Notes under the pieces: generated by a model
Told to the model about the DNA's origin: nothing
The model's database searches: none
What the model saw: only the letters and a program-made list of their open reading frames with translations
NCBI RefSeq assembly: GCF_024195285.1
Contig: NZ_JALHBS010000070.1
Span: 1 to 64,000 of the forward strand
DNA from: Aurantimonas marianensis
GTDB taxonomy: Bacteria; Pseudomonadota; Alphaproteobacteria; Rhizobiales; Rhizobiaceae
Length of the DNA stretch: 64,000 nucleotides
Direction of reading: 5' to 3'
Translations under genes and position numbers: made by a program
In this document: positions 1-7,619 of the stretch, one piece after another
How the letters are laid out: each line of letters starts with the position of its first letter
Numbering within the stretch: the stretch's first letter is position 1

Positions 1-73
1 CTGGCGCTGACGCCGGTGAAATTCGGCATTTCCTTCACCACCGCCCATCTCAATCAGGCCGGCGCGCTCGTGC

Positions 74-517
74 ATGTACAGCGCCGAAGAGGTCGAGGAT
101 ATCAATTCCGTTCGCGAGCTTCTGGAAGCCCATGCGGCGTCGCTGATACCGTTACCGCTGTCGTCGGATGCCATTGAAGAACTCGCGGCGATCCAGGAGC
201 GACACTCGCGCGCGATCACGGCGAACGACCGCCGTGGCGTGTTCCGGACCAACATCGAGTTTCACAAGCTCCTGTTCGCTCATTGCGGCAATGCCGCGCT
301 AATCGAGGCGATCAACAGCTTCGCCCAGAAGTCGCACGCCTATCGCTCCATCTTCGTCAACGACGCCGGCTATCTTCGCTGGGCCGCCGACGCCCATCTT
401 GCCATGATCGAGGCTCTGAAGAGGGGGGATCGCGATGAACTGGTCTCGCTCTGCCGGTCCCATCTCGCGCCGGCGAAAAACCGCTACATCGAGATGTTCC
501 GATCCCGCTTCACCTGA
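74..517 (+). CDS. GntR-family (FCD-type) transcriptional regulator, C-terminal part
   Basis: The 147 residues are the all-helical FCD effector-binding domain of a FadR/VanR-type GntR regulator: an early VRELLEAHAA helix, the N..FHKLL motif that normally supplies metal/ligand contacts, and a closing AHLAMIEALKRGD..SLCRSHL helix pair. The winged-helix DNA-binding half is not in this frame. Frame 1, which is open from base 1, reads LALTPVKFGISF...NQAGALVH and would continue naturally into YSAEEVEDI of this frame if one base near position 76 were skipped. The gene therefore either starts outside the window and carries a +1 frameshift, or has lost its N-terminus. ATG 74 is only a convenience start and has no ribosome-binding site. 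It converges on the minus-strand dehydrogenase operon that ends at 530, which is a plausible target. The family call is solid; the ligand is unknown. Confidence 0.65.
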   Translation: MYSAEEVEDINSVRELLEAHAASLIPLPLSSDAIEELAAIQERHSRAITANDRRGVFRTNIEFHKLLFAHCGNAALIEAINSFAQKSHAYRSIFVNDAGYLRWAADAHLAMIEALKRGDRDELVSLCRSHLAPAKNRYIEMFRSRFT

Positions 518-529
518 TCGCGGTCGACG

Positions 530-1456
530 TCAGCAGGCGAAGGTCCGTATCGCCTCCGCGAGCCGAATGTCCCGCTCCGCGGTGATTTCCTCGACGCTGC
601 GCGTTCCCGCCTCATCGAGCACCCCATCCGATATCCGCGCTTTCAAGGCGCTTGTCAGCGCGGGGGTTCCCAAGGTGTCCCACCGACGCGCCTGGCTATC
701 CCCCAGGTGCTGCAGATAGTGTTCGATACCGCCGGCACCGCCGCCGACGTGATAGGTCATGTGCGGCCCCATCGTCGCCCATCGCAAACCCGGACCATTG
801 ACAACCGCGGCGTCGATATCCGCCACAGTGGCGATCCCCTGCTCCACGAGATACACCGCCTCGCGCCATAGCGCCGCCGACAGCCGGCCCGCGATATGAC
901 CCTCGATCTCGCGCGCGAGACGCACCGGCTTCTTGCCGATGAACGCATAAAATTCCATCGCGCGATCGAGGATGGCGGGCTCAGTCAGATTCCCGCCCGA
1001 TATCTCGACCAGCGGCATCAGGTGCGGCGGGTTGATAGGGTGGGCGGCGATCACCCGACCTGGCTTGCGGCAATCGCTCTGAATGTCAGACACCTTCAGC
1101 GCGGTCGTCGACGACGCCAGGATCGTATCTGGTCCAACGAACGCTTCGATCGCGGCGAAGGTGGCCCGCTTCAGCTCGATTCGCTCGGGAATGTTTTCCT
1201 GCACCAGTCCGACTTCCGCCAGTTCGGGGCCGGGACTGGCGGCAAACCGGACCTGATCGGTGTCGATCAGCGCCGTGGCCGGAATGAGTCCGGACGCCTT
1301 CAACGCATCCGTCATCCCCGCGACCGTCGCCCGCAGCCGGCGTGCCGCGGCGGGATCCGGATCGATCGCCACAACCGCGATCCCCTTCGCCAGAAAGAGC
1401 GCGATCCAGGCCGATCCTATGACGCCTGTTCCTATAACGGCGGCCTTATCGATCAT
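530..1456 (-). CDS. 3-hydroxyacyl-CoA dehydrogenase family protein (L-carnitine / L-gulonate 3-dehydrogenase type)
   Basis: This 308-residue NAD-dependent dehydrogenase has a Rossmann GTGVIG loop at residues 9-14, an acidic end to strand 2 (AIDPD), the SSTTAL serine at 115-116, and the catalytic His139 / Glu151 pair in AHPINPPHLMPLVEI. It ends in the helical 3HCDH dimerisation domain. Length and motif spacing match single-domain relatives acting on small hydroxy acids (L-carnitine dehydrogenase, lambda-crystallin/L-gulonate 3-dehydrogenase) rather than the large FadB fusions. The start is set at 1456, because a longer upstream reading is non-homologous and the ATG overlaps the stop of the preceding gene as ATGA, indicating translational coupling. 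The substrate is inferred only from family and neighbours (acid-sugar enzymes). Confidence 0.85.
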   Translation of the reverse strand: MIDKAAVIGTGVIGSAWIALFLAKGIAVVAIDPDPAAARRLRATVAGMTDALKASGLIPATALIDTDQVRFAASPGPELAEVGLVQENIPERIELKRATFAAIEAFVGPDTILASSTTALKVSDIQSDCRKPGRVIAAHPINPPHLMPLVEISGGNLTEPAILDRAMEFYAFIGKKPVRLAREIEGHIAGRLSAALWREAVYLVEQGIATVADIDAAVVNGPGLRWATMGPHMTYHVGGGAGGIEHYLQHLGDSQARRWDTLGTPALTSALKARISDGVLDEAGTRSVEEITAERDIRLAEAIRTFAC

Positions 1457-2346
1457 CGAGTCGGTCCTGTCTGGAAGTCTCTGAGATAGGCGATCAGTTC
1501 GCGTAGGCGCCGCGCGGCGTTCTCGATCGCTGCCGGCGCATCGCGTCCGGTCCAATCATAGAAGCCCCGCCCGGCTTTCGCCCCGGTCTCTCCGCGTGCC
1601 AGCATCGCCTGGACGTCGGCGTTCGGAACCGGGTCATGGCACAAGTCCGGCACGATGGTCCGCTGGGCGAGAATATGTCCGGTGAGGCCACCGAGATCCT
1701 TCTGCTCGATGAGACCGGAGATGCACATGCGCGGCCCAAGCAGCCACCGCGCGGCCCGATCGATGTCCTGCGGCCCGGCGAGCCCCTCCGACATCAGATG
1801 ATAAGCCTCGTGCAGGATCGCATGTTGCAGGCGGTTGACCACGGCGCCTGGCACCGGCCGTGGGACGACGAGACTGTCCCGGCCGGTAGCGGCCAGAAGA
1901 TCGAGCGCGACGCTCAAGCTCTCGTCGGAGGTTTGCGCGACGCGCACCGTTTCGACGAGTGGGAGCGCAGCGGCCGGATGGAACCAGTGGATGCCCAGAA
2001 ACCGGTCGGGGCGCTCCAACCGATCGGCGACCTCCTGGAGTGGAAGTCCGGACGTGTTCGACGCCATGACCGGGAGCGACGTACCGTACCGCCTCTCGAC
2101 GGACAGGAATACGTCGATCTTCAGTTGCATCTCCTCCGGCACCGCCTCGACGATCATGTGCGGTGGATCGCCAGGAAGCTCGGAAACCAACTCGACCCCC
2201 GTTTCGACGAGCCCCGCACCGGACGGATCTCGCGAAACGAGAAGGGTCTGAATGCCGCCCTGGGCGAACGTCCCGGCAATGGCCTTGCCCATTGTTCCGG
2301 CGCCGATAACGGCAACGCGGGCCTTCGCTTCCGATTTGTGGCGCAT
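1453..2346 (-). CDS. 3-hydroxyacyl-CoA dehydrogenase family protein
   Basis: A second, clearly diverged member of the same family (297 aa) lies directly upstream of and coupled to the previous one. It has the nucleotide loop GAGTMG at residues 15-20, the SNTSG serine motif, the IHWFHPAAALPLVE His/Glu segment, and a C-terminal domain ending in the typical KAGRGFYDWTGR motif of 3-hydroxybutyryl-CoA dehydrogenases. The ATG at 2346 has a good GAAGG ribosome-binding site. Two adjacent paralogues with different active-site surroundings could oxidise successive or epimeric hydroxy acids. The upstream neighbour is an enolase-superfamily dehydratase on the same strand 62 bp away, so the three genes are probably one operon. 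Confidence 0.85.
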   Translation of the reverse strand: MRHKSEAKARVAVIGAGTMGKAIAGTFAQGGIQTLLVSRDPSGAGLVETGVELVSELPGDPPHMIVEAVPEEMQLKIDVFLSVERRYGTSLPVMASNTSGLPLQEVADRLERPDRFLGIHWFHPAAALPLVETVRVAQTSDESLSVALDLLAATGRDSLVVPRPVPGAVVNRLQHAILHEAYHLMSEGLAGPQDIDRAARWLLGPRMCISGLIEQKDLGGLTGHILAQRTIVPDLCHDPVPNADVQAMLARGETGAKAGRGFYDWTGRDAPAAIENAARRLRELIAYLRDFQTGPTR

Positions 2347-2408
2347 GTCGACCTTCGTTGATGCTTCGGATCGGCGCGGCGACCCATGTCGGTGTCTGGG
2401 GGCCGCCG

Positions 2409-3539
2409 TCAGGCCCAGTCGTCGAGCGCAAAGGCGTTCAACGCCTCTTCATCGAAGTTGAAACCCAGCCCCGGATCGGCAGGCAGCAGCAGGCGCCCCG
2501 CCCTGGTTTCGAGTTGCCTGTCGATCAGCCTGCGGAAATTCAACACCTGGTCGTCGGGGAAGTACTCGACAAACTGGCCGTTGGGAGCCGACCCGACAAG
2601 ATGGACGTGAAGATCATGGAACCAGTGAGGGCAGAGATTGACCCCGTAGCTGGCGGCGGTCGCTCCGATGCGGCGGTATTCGCTGATGCCTCCGCAAACC
2701 GCCGCATCGGTCTGCAGAATGGCCGCCGCTTCCTGATCGAGAAGTTCCTTGAAGCGCCATCGCCCGGCTTCGATCTCGCCCGTCGCGACCGGTATCCGTG
2801 TCCGCCGGGCAAGCCTCGCATGGTTCGCGATGTCATCGGGTGAGAAGGGTTCTTCGATCCAATAGGGATCATAGGCCTCGTAGCGATCCATGTATCGCAG
2901 GGCCGTCGGGAGGTCGCGCCAGGCGTTGTTCGCATCGAGCATCAGCAGAACGTCCGGTCCGATCGCCTCGCGAGCCGCAGCGATGCGCGCCTCCTCGCCG
3001 CTCGGATCGAGGCGACCGACCTTCATCTTCACCGCCTTGAAGCCCATGGCCACATAAGACGCCAGTTCCTCGCCGAGAGCCTGGGGCGACTTTCCATCCA
3101 GATAGTAACCGCCCGAGGCATAGGCTGGCACGCTTTCCTCATGGAAGCCGCCGAGGAATCGATGCAGCGGCATACCGGCGACGCGGGCGTTGCGGTCCCA
3201 CAACGCAATATCGACGATCGAGATCGCGCGCATCGCAGAACCCGTGCGCGCCTGAATGATGCCGGCGGAATACATCCGATCCCAAAGGCCCTCAACACAT
3301 GTCGCGTCAGCGCTCTTGAGGAGAGGCGCGAATAGTTCGCGCACCGCCTTGGTCACGATCGAACCCGCGTCGCTGCCGCCGTAGCAAAAGCCGATGCCCC
3401 GCGCGCCGTCTTCGGTCGTGACGCGGGCTATCGCATAGTCGCGATGATGTACCTGGCGGGTCGAAAATGACGTCGGAACGTCGAGCGGCACGCGGATCGT
3501 CCGTGCCTCGATGGAACGTATCGTCGATGATCCGGTCAT
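2409..3539 (-). CDS. Mandelate racemase / muconate lactonizing enzyme family protein (acid-sugar dehydratase or racemase type)
   Basis: The product is 376 residues, the usual length for the enolase superfamily. After the capping domain the barrel shows the Lys-x-Lys pair (KMK, 171-173), metal ligands Asp202 (MLDANNAW), Glu230 (WIEEPF) and Glu255 (TGEIE), and the Asp278 (QTDAAVCGG) / His305 (CPHW) dyad. This combination of KxK on one face and a His-Asp dyad on the other is typical of the mandelate racemase subgroup, which includes acid-sugar dehydratases and racemases. The start at 3539 is preceded by GGGGGAAAG; an upstream in-frame extension is not homologous. It heads the operon with the two dehydrogenases downstream. 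The exact substrate cannot be read from sequence. Confidence 0.88.
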   Translation of the reverse strand: MTGSSTIRSIEARTIRVPLDVPTSFSTRQVHHRDYAIARVTTEDGARGIGFCYGGSDAGSIVTKAVRELFAPLLKSADATCVEGLWDRMYSAGIIQARTGSAMRAISIVDIALWDRNARVAGMPLHRFLGGFHEESVPAYASGGYYLDGKSPQALGEELASYVAMGFKAVKMKVGRLDPSGEEARIAAAREAIGPDVLLMLDANNAWRDLPTALRYMDRYEAYDPYWIEEPFSPDDIANHARLARRTRIPVATGEIEAGRWRFKELLDQEAAAILQTDAAVCGGISEYRRIGATAASYGVNLCPHWFHDLHVHLVGSAPNGQFVEYFPDDQVLNFRRLIDRQLETRAGRLLLPADPGLGFNFDEEALNAFALDDWA

Positions 3540-3608
3540 GCCGCTTTCCCCCAAAATGCCTGAGACTTGCTGCCCCTCTCGCCACCGATATCGCCACCAA
3601 CTTCGTTC

Positions 3609-3628
3609 TGTCAACATCATTGTTGACA
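3609..3628. promoter_or_regulatory. Candidate operator, 8-bp perfect inverted repeat
   Basis: The sequence TGTCAACA-TCAT-TGTTGACA lies 70 bp upstream of the enolase-superfamily gene. Half-sites of the TTGTnnACAA kind are typical for FCD-type GntR regulators, and one such regulator lies at the left end of the window. Assignment to that regulator is inference. Confidence 0.5.
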
Positions 3629-3795
3629 ATTATTGGCCTCGTAGTGAGACACCCTCCGCTGCCCTCGGGAGGGGACGGCGGCCGCGGCACACACAACGGT
3701 GGGAGGTAGAAAGGTCTGAGCGCGTCCTCATGCGACGAGGGACGGCCCGCCACGTCGAGGAAAGCTGGTTGCGCCTTGTACGGAGTGCCAACGCT

Positions 3796-3835
3796 AGAGC
3801 GCCGTGCGTCCATCCGGACGCACAGAGGGCGCTCT
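3796..3835. repeat. Two-tier perfect hairpin
   Basis: The outer stem AGAGCGCC pairs with GGCGCTCT, and the inner stem TGCGTCC pairs with GGACGCA around an ATCC loop. There is no T-tract on either side, so it is more like a rhizobial intergenic palindrome than a terminator. It abuts the dispersed repeat at 3838. Confidence 0.7.
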
Positions 3836-3837
3836 AA

Positions 3838-3897
3838 CACTTTGATTGAGCATCGGAATTACCCAAACCGGATTCCACTTTTTGGTCCGATGCTCTA
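3838..3897 (+). repeat. Dispersed intergenic repeat, copy A
   Basis: About 60 bp beginning ACTTTGATTGAGCATCGG and containing CCGGATTCCACTTTT. An inverted, slightly diverged copy is at 17048-17110. The GGATTCC and GAGCATCGG / CCGATGCTC segments make it internally palindromic, as expected of a REP-like element. Confidence 0.75.
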
Positions 3898-4119
3898 ATT
3901 CGCTGCCCGGATTTTTCGGCCGGACGCGCCAGCCCATCCCATGCGCCGGCACGTCATTCGGGGCGAGACGGGCCCGCGATGCGATGTTCGACTTGTCTGG
4001 CCGCAGGCCGCACGGAACCGGAGCGTCGTCTCGCTTGGCGAGAACGCTGCCGGTGGGCGGGTGTTTACCGCGACGGATCGACCTCAGTCGATCCCGCGAA
4101 GTCGCCGGGAACCGCGAGG

Positions 4120-5049
4120 CTACAGGGCCGCGCGGCGATCGCTCCGCGCCACGCGGCGGAGCAGATAGTCGATCTCCGCCCGTGCCGCCGAGCTCAGCCC
4201 CGCCCCTGGTCGGCGAAGCGTCTCGTGCGCGATGACTCCGCGGCGCTGCAGCACGTGCTTGCGGATGGCTAGTCCGACGACGGGCTGCTGTTCGTAGCGC
4301 AGCAGCGGCAGGTGTGCATCGAAGATGTCGTGCGCCGCATCGACATCGCCGGCCGCCGAGTGACGCACCACGTCGATCAGCATTTCGGGAAACGCATAGC
4401 CGGTCATCGCGCCGTCGGCGCCGCGCCGCATCTCGAAATCCAGGAAGAGCGCGCCGTTGCCGCATAGTATCGAGATCGGCCGCATGCTGCCCTCGCCCTG
4501 CCAGTTACGGAGCGCCGTGATCTTCTCGAGCCCGGGCCAGTCTTCATGCTTGAGCATGACGCAGGAAGGATTTTCCTCGATGATCCGGCGAACGACCTTG
4601 GGCGCCATCTGCACGGTCGTCACCTGGGGGTGGTCCTGCAGGACGAAAGGCACGTCTTCGCCCACCGCCGCGACTGCTTGCGAAAAATAGCCGGCGATCT
4701 GATCGTCGGTGCGCATCGCGGCTGGCGGCGCGATCATGACGCCTGCCGCCCCCTCGCTCATCGCCTGTTGCGCGAGCCGGCGCATCGCCGCGAAACCGGG
4801 AGCAGAGACACCGACGACGATCGGCAAACCACCGGCGCTGGCGATCACCCGCCGCACGATTTCCAGCGATTCCTCCGGCTCCAGTTTCTGTGCCTCGCCC
4901 ATGATGCCGAGGATCGTGATCCCATCGACGCCGGCCTCGGCGTAGAATTCGGTCACCCGTCCGACGGACGTTTCGTCCAGGGCGCCATCGGGCAGAAACG
5001 GCGTCGGCGCGATGGCGTATACGCCCTTGGTCTGTGTGCTCAGCGTCAT
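4120..5049 (-). CDS. Dihydrodipicolinate synthase / N-acetylneuraminate lyase family protein
   Basis: This 309-residue TIM-barrel class I aldolase of the DapA/NanA superfamily has the substrate-carboxylate loop as GIMGEAQKL (canonical GTTGE) and the Schiff-base lysine Lys167 in VMLKHEDWPG. Where DapA and NanA have the catalytic tyrosine (YNxP) this protein reads LQDHP at 137-141, so the tyrosine is replaced. It is therefore unlikely to be the lysine-pathway DapA and more likely a sugar-acid lyase or dehydratase. GGGAGCACGGGC precedes ATG 5049. It is followed upstream by an RraA-like aldolase (22-bp gap) and an SDR, all on the minus strand. Confidence 0.85.
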   Translation of the reverse strand: MTLSTQTKGVYAIAPTPFLPDGALDETSVGRVTEFYAEAGVDGITILGIMGEAQKLEPEESLEIVRRVIASAGGLPIVVGVSAPGFAAMRRLAQQAMSEGAAGVMIAPPAAMRTDDQIAGYFSQAVAAVGEDVPFVLQDHPQVTTVQMAPKVVRRIIEENPSCVMLKHEDWPGLEKITALRNWQGEGSMRPISILCGNGALFLDFEMRRGADGAMTGYAFPEMLIDVVRHSAAGDVDAAHDIFDAHLPLLRYEQQPVVGLAIRKHVLQRRGVIAHETLRRPGAGLSSAARAEIDYLLRRVARSDRRAAL

Positions 5050-5071
5050 GCCCGTGCTCCCTGCGGCCTCA

Positions 5072-5770
5072 TCAGCCCTTCGATGCTTCGTAGCGCGCCT
5101 TGGTCTCGGCGTTCATCGGATAGAGGCCGGGCAGCTTTTCGCCGCGCTCCACCTCGTCGACAATCCCGGCTTCCATCCTCTCCTGCTCGGGCGCCTCGGC
5201 CAGAACTTCGTCGAGCAACGCCTGTGGGATCACGACCGCGCCGTCGTCATCGACCACGACGACGTCGTCGGGAACGACGGCGACCCCGCCGCAACCGATC
5301 GTCTCCTGCCAGCCGACGAATGTCAGCCCGGCCACCGAAGGCGGCGCCGCACAGCCGCTGGCCCACACCGGCAGTCCGCTGTTCAAGACGCCGGCCAGAT
5401 CGCGCACGACGCCGTCGGTGATCAGGCCGGCGACGCCGCGCTTGCGCATCCGCACACAGAGAATGTCACCGAAAATACCGGCGTCGGTCACACCCATGGC
5501 ATCCGCGACGGCGATGCAGCCTTCCGGCATGTTCTCGATCGCCGCCCGCGTCGAGATCGGCGAACTCCAGGAGGCGGGAGTCGCCAGATCCTCGCGCGCC
5601 GGGACGAAGCGCAGGGTGAAGGCCGGGCCCACCAGCCGGGGCTGGCCGGAGGTGAGAGGAACAGATCCCCGGATCCAGACGTTGCGCAACCCCTTCTTGA
5701 GAAGGATCGTGGTGATCGTGGCGGTGGAGATATCCTTGAGGATCTCGATCGCGTCTTTGGCGAGGGCCAT
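5072..5770 (-). CDS. RraA-like / 4-hydroxy-4-methyl-2-oxoglutarate aldolase family protein
   Basis: The product is 232 residues of the RraA-like fold used both by the RNase E regulator RraA and by class II pyruvate aldolases such as HMG/CHA aldolase. The aldolase signature G-x-x-GD-x(20)-R-D is visible as GIFGDILCVR...GLITDGVVRDL, which supplies the metal and substrate ligands. In a catabolic operon the aldolase role is far more likely than RNase regulation. A paralogue sits at 19119-19835. The RBS before ATG 5770 is AAGGCACC. It is co-oriented with the DHDPS-like gene downstream (22 bp) and the SDR upstream (62 bp). Confidence 0.82.
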   Translation of the reverse strand: MALAKDAIEILKDISTATITTILLKKGLRNVWIRGSVPLTSGQPRLVGPAFTLRFVPAREDLATPASWSSPISTRAAIENMPEGCIAVADAMGVTDAGIFGDILCVRMRKRGVAGLITDGVVRDLAGVLNSGLPVWASGCAAPPSVAGLTFVGWQETIGCGGVAVVPDDVVVVDDDGAVVIPQALLDEVLAEAPEQERMEAGIVDEVERGEKLPGLYPMNAETKARYEASKG

Positions 5771-5832
5771 GGAATGGTGCCTTTCGGGCTTGTCAGATGC
5801 CGGGCGAGCCTGGCGGATGTCGGGCGAGGTCG

Positions 5833-6618
5833 TCAGATACTCGGTATGTAGCCGCCATCCACGCGGATGACACTGCCAGTCACGTAAGAGGCGCGCTCGC
5901 TGGCCAGAAAGGTAACGACGTCGGCGTATTCCCGCGGGTCGCCATAGCGACCGACCGGTATGGACGAAGCGCTCTGCTTCTGGACGGCTTCTAGGCTCCG
6001 GCCTTCCCGCTCGGCTTTCTTCTCATCAAGGAAGGTGATCCGCTGGGTCGCGATCCGGCCGGGAAGCACGATATTTGCGGTCACGCCCTTGCCACCCACC
6101 TCGGCGGCCAGGGACTTGGACCAGCCCAGCAGCGTGCTTCGCAACGCATTCGACAAGCCCAGATTGGGAATGGGCGCGACGACGCCGGAGGAGGTCGAGG
6201 TGATGATGCGGCCCCAGCCCCGCTCGCACATGCCCGGCAGCACCCGGTCCGTGATGGCGAAGACCGAGAGCACCATGCTTTCGAAATACTGGCGCCAGAT
6301 GTCCGGCTGCTGGTTGACGACACCCCCGGGAGGTGGCCCGCCGGTGATCATGACCAAGACGTCCACCTGGCCCAGTTCGGTCTCGATCCGCTCGATACTC
6401 GGTCCGACCTGACCGATATCTCCCAGATCCCACCGCAGCGCCATCGCCCGTCCGCCGGCCCCGGCGATCTTGTCGGTGGTCGCGGTTGCTGCGTCGAGGT
6501 CCAGGTCGGCGACGGCCACCATCGCGCCTTCCGCCGCGAGAGTGCACGCGATCGCGCTGCCCAACCCTCCCCCAGCGCCCAGCACCAGGGCGGTCTTTCC
6601 TTTTAGTCCAAGATCCAT
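5833..6618 (-). CDS. SDR-family oxidoreductase with non-canonical active site
   Basis: This 261-residue Rossmann protein has LGAGGGLG at residues 13-20, the DLD and WDL cofactor contacts, and a C-terminal RVDGGYIPS end typical of FabG-like SDRs. The NNAG motif is replaced by MITGG, and the expected YxxxK is absent: after the STSSG serine the sequence reads GLSNALRSTLLGWSKSLA. An SN..R..LLGW.K pattern is known in a subset of FabG-like SDRs, so this is probably a real subfamily rather than damage. GGGAGAGAC precedes ATG 6618. It is first gene of the SDR-RraA-DHDPS operon and divergent from a LysR gene 92 bp away. Confidence 0.85.
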   Translation of the reverse strand: MDLGLKGKTALVLGAGGGLGSAIACTLAAEGAMVAVADLDLDAATATTDKIAGAGGRAMALRWDLGDIGQVGPSIERIETELGQVDVLVMITGGPPPGGVVNQQPDIWRQYFESMVLSVFAITDRVLPGMCERGWGRIITSTSSGVVAPIPNLGLSNALRSTLLGWSKSLAAEVGGKGVTANIVLPGRIATQRITFLDEKKAEREGRSLEAVQKQSASSIPVGRYGDPREYADVVTFLASERASYVTGSVIRVDGGYIPSI

Positions 6619-6710
6619 CTGTCTCTCCCGCGCTTCGAGCCATGCTTAGACGATGAAAGACCCCATGAAAATTTCGTTTCCCTTCGCTAAGAAAGAAGTA
6701 TTAGTTCGTT

Positions 6711-7619
6711 ATGGACACGCGATTCCTCGAATCTTTCATCGCCGTGGCGCGTCGCGGGTCGCTCGTGGGGGCGGCGCAGCAGCTCAACCTGACGGCAACC
6801 GCCGTGGCTCAACGCATCCGCTCGCTGGAGGAGGAACTGGGCGTCGCACTGGTGGAACGCTCCGGCCGCACGGTCCGCCCGACCGAAGCCGGACACGCGA
6901 TCCTCAGCCGCAGCGAGGCGTTCCTGGCGAGCCTGCGCGACCTGCGCACCGCGGCGCTTGGCAGCGCCATATCCGGGGAATTGCGGGTGGGCGCGATCGC
7001 CACCGCGCTCACCGGCCTTTTTCCCGGCGTCCTCGGCGAACTCGCGCAAGCCCATGGCGGCATCGAACTGTTTCTGCAGCCGGGAACCTCCAGCGATCTT
7101 TATGACAAGGTGACGCGGGGAGCACTCGACGTCGCGGCGATCGTGCGTCCCGCATTCGATCTGCCGAAAGCGGCGGACTTCCGCTCCTGGCGACGCGAGC
7201 GTCTGGTGCTGCTCGCGCCGGGCGACGAGAAGCGAGACGATGTGGCGCAGATTCTTCGCTCCCGCCCCTTCATCCGCTACGACCGGCAGCAATGGGGCGG
7301 TCGACTCGCCGCCGATTTTCTGACGGGGGCAGGCATCCGTCCCATAGAACGGTTCGAACTGGACGCCCTCGACGCCATTGCCATCATGGTGGACCGAGGT
7401 CTCGGCGTATCGATCATCCCCGATTGGTCGGGCCCATGGCCCGGGGGCATTTCGGTGCGCCGCATCGCGCTGCCCGCCCCCGCGCCCACGCGTGAGATCG
7501 GGCTGATGTGGCTTCGCAACTCGCCCCGCGGGCACCTGATTCGCGTGCTTGTCGATCAAGCCCTTGCGCCCAAGCCGGCTCTTAACCGGGGAGAGGATGC
7601 GCCAGAATATCCTTCGTGA
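6711..7619 (+). CDS. LysR-family transcriptional regulator
   Basis: This 302-residue regulator has an N-terminal winged helix (LESFIAVARRGSLVGAAQQLN...AVAQRIRSLEEELG, residues 4-45) and a C-terminal periplasmic-binding-like effector domain from about residue 90. It is divergent from the SDR-RraA-DHDPS operon, the classical arrangement for a LysR activator and its target, and the 92-bp intergenic region is A+T-rich around 6665-6710. The 3' end overlaps the convergent alpha-hydroxy-acid oxidase gene by 38 bp. The inducer is unknown, presumably the acid metabolised by the neighbouring operon. Confidence 0.93.
   Translation: MDTRFLESFIAVARRGSLVGAAQQLNLTATAVAQRIRSLEEELGVALVERSGRTVRPTEAGHAILSRSEAFLASLRDLRTAALGSAISGELRVGAIATALTGLFPGVLGELAQAHGGIELFLQPGTSSDLYDKVTRGALDVAAIVRPAFDLPKAADFRSWRRERLVLLAPGDEKRDDVAQILRSRPFIRYDRQQWGGRLAADFLTGAGIRPIERFELDALDAIAIMVDRGLGVSIIPDWSGPWPGGISVRRIALPAPAPTREIGLMWLRNSPRGHLIRVLVDQALAPKPALNRGEDAPEYPS

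Larger units (their letters stand above)
3630..4119. other. 490-bp gene-free interval with hairpin and dispersed repeat
   Basis: No ORF here has coding character. The interval holds a two-tier hairpin (3796-3835) and one copy of a dispersed repeat (3838-3897). The rest (about 3900-4119) is G+C-rich sequence with no recognisable signal. It separates the three-gene dehydratase operon from the lyase-aldolase-SDR operon on the same strand. Confidence 0.6.
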
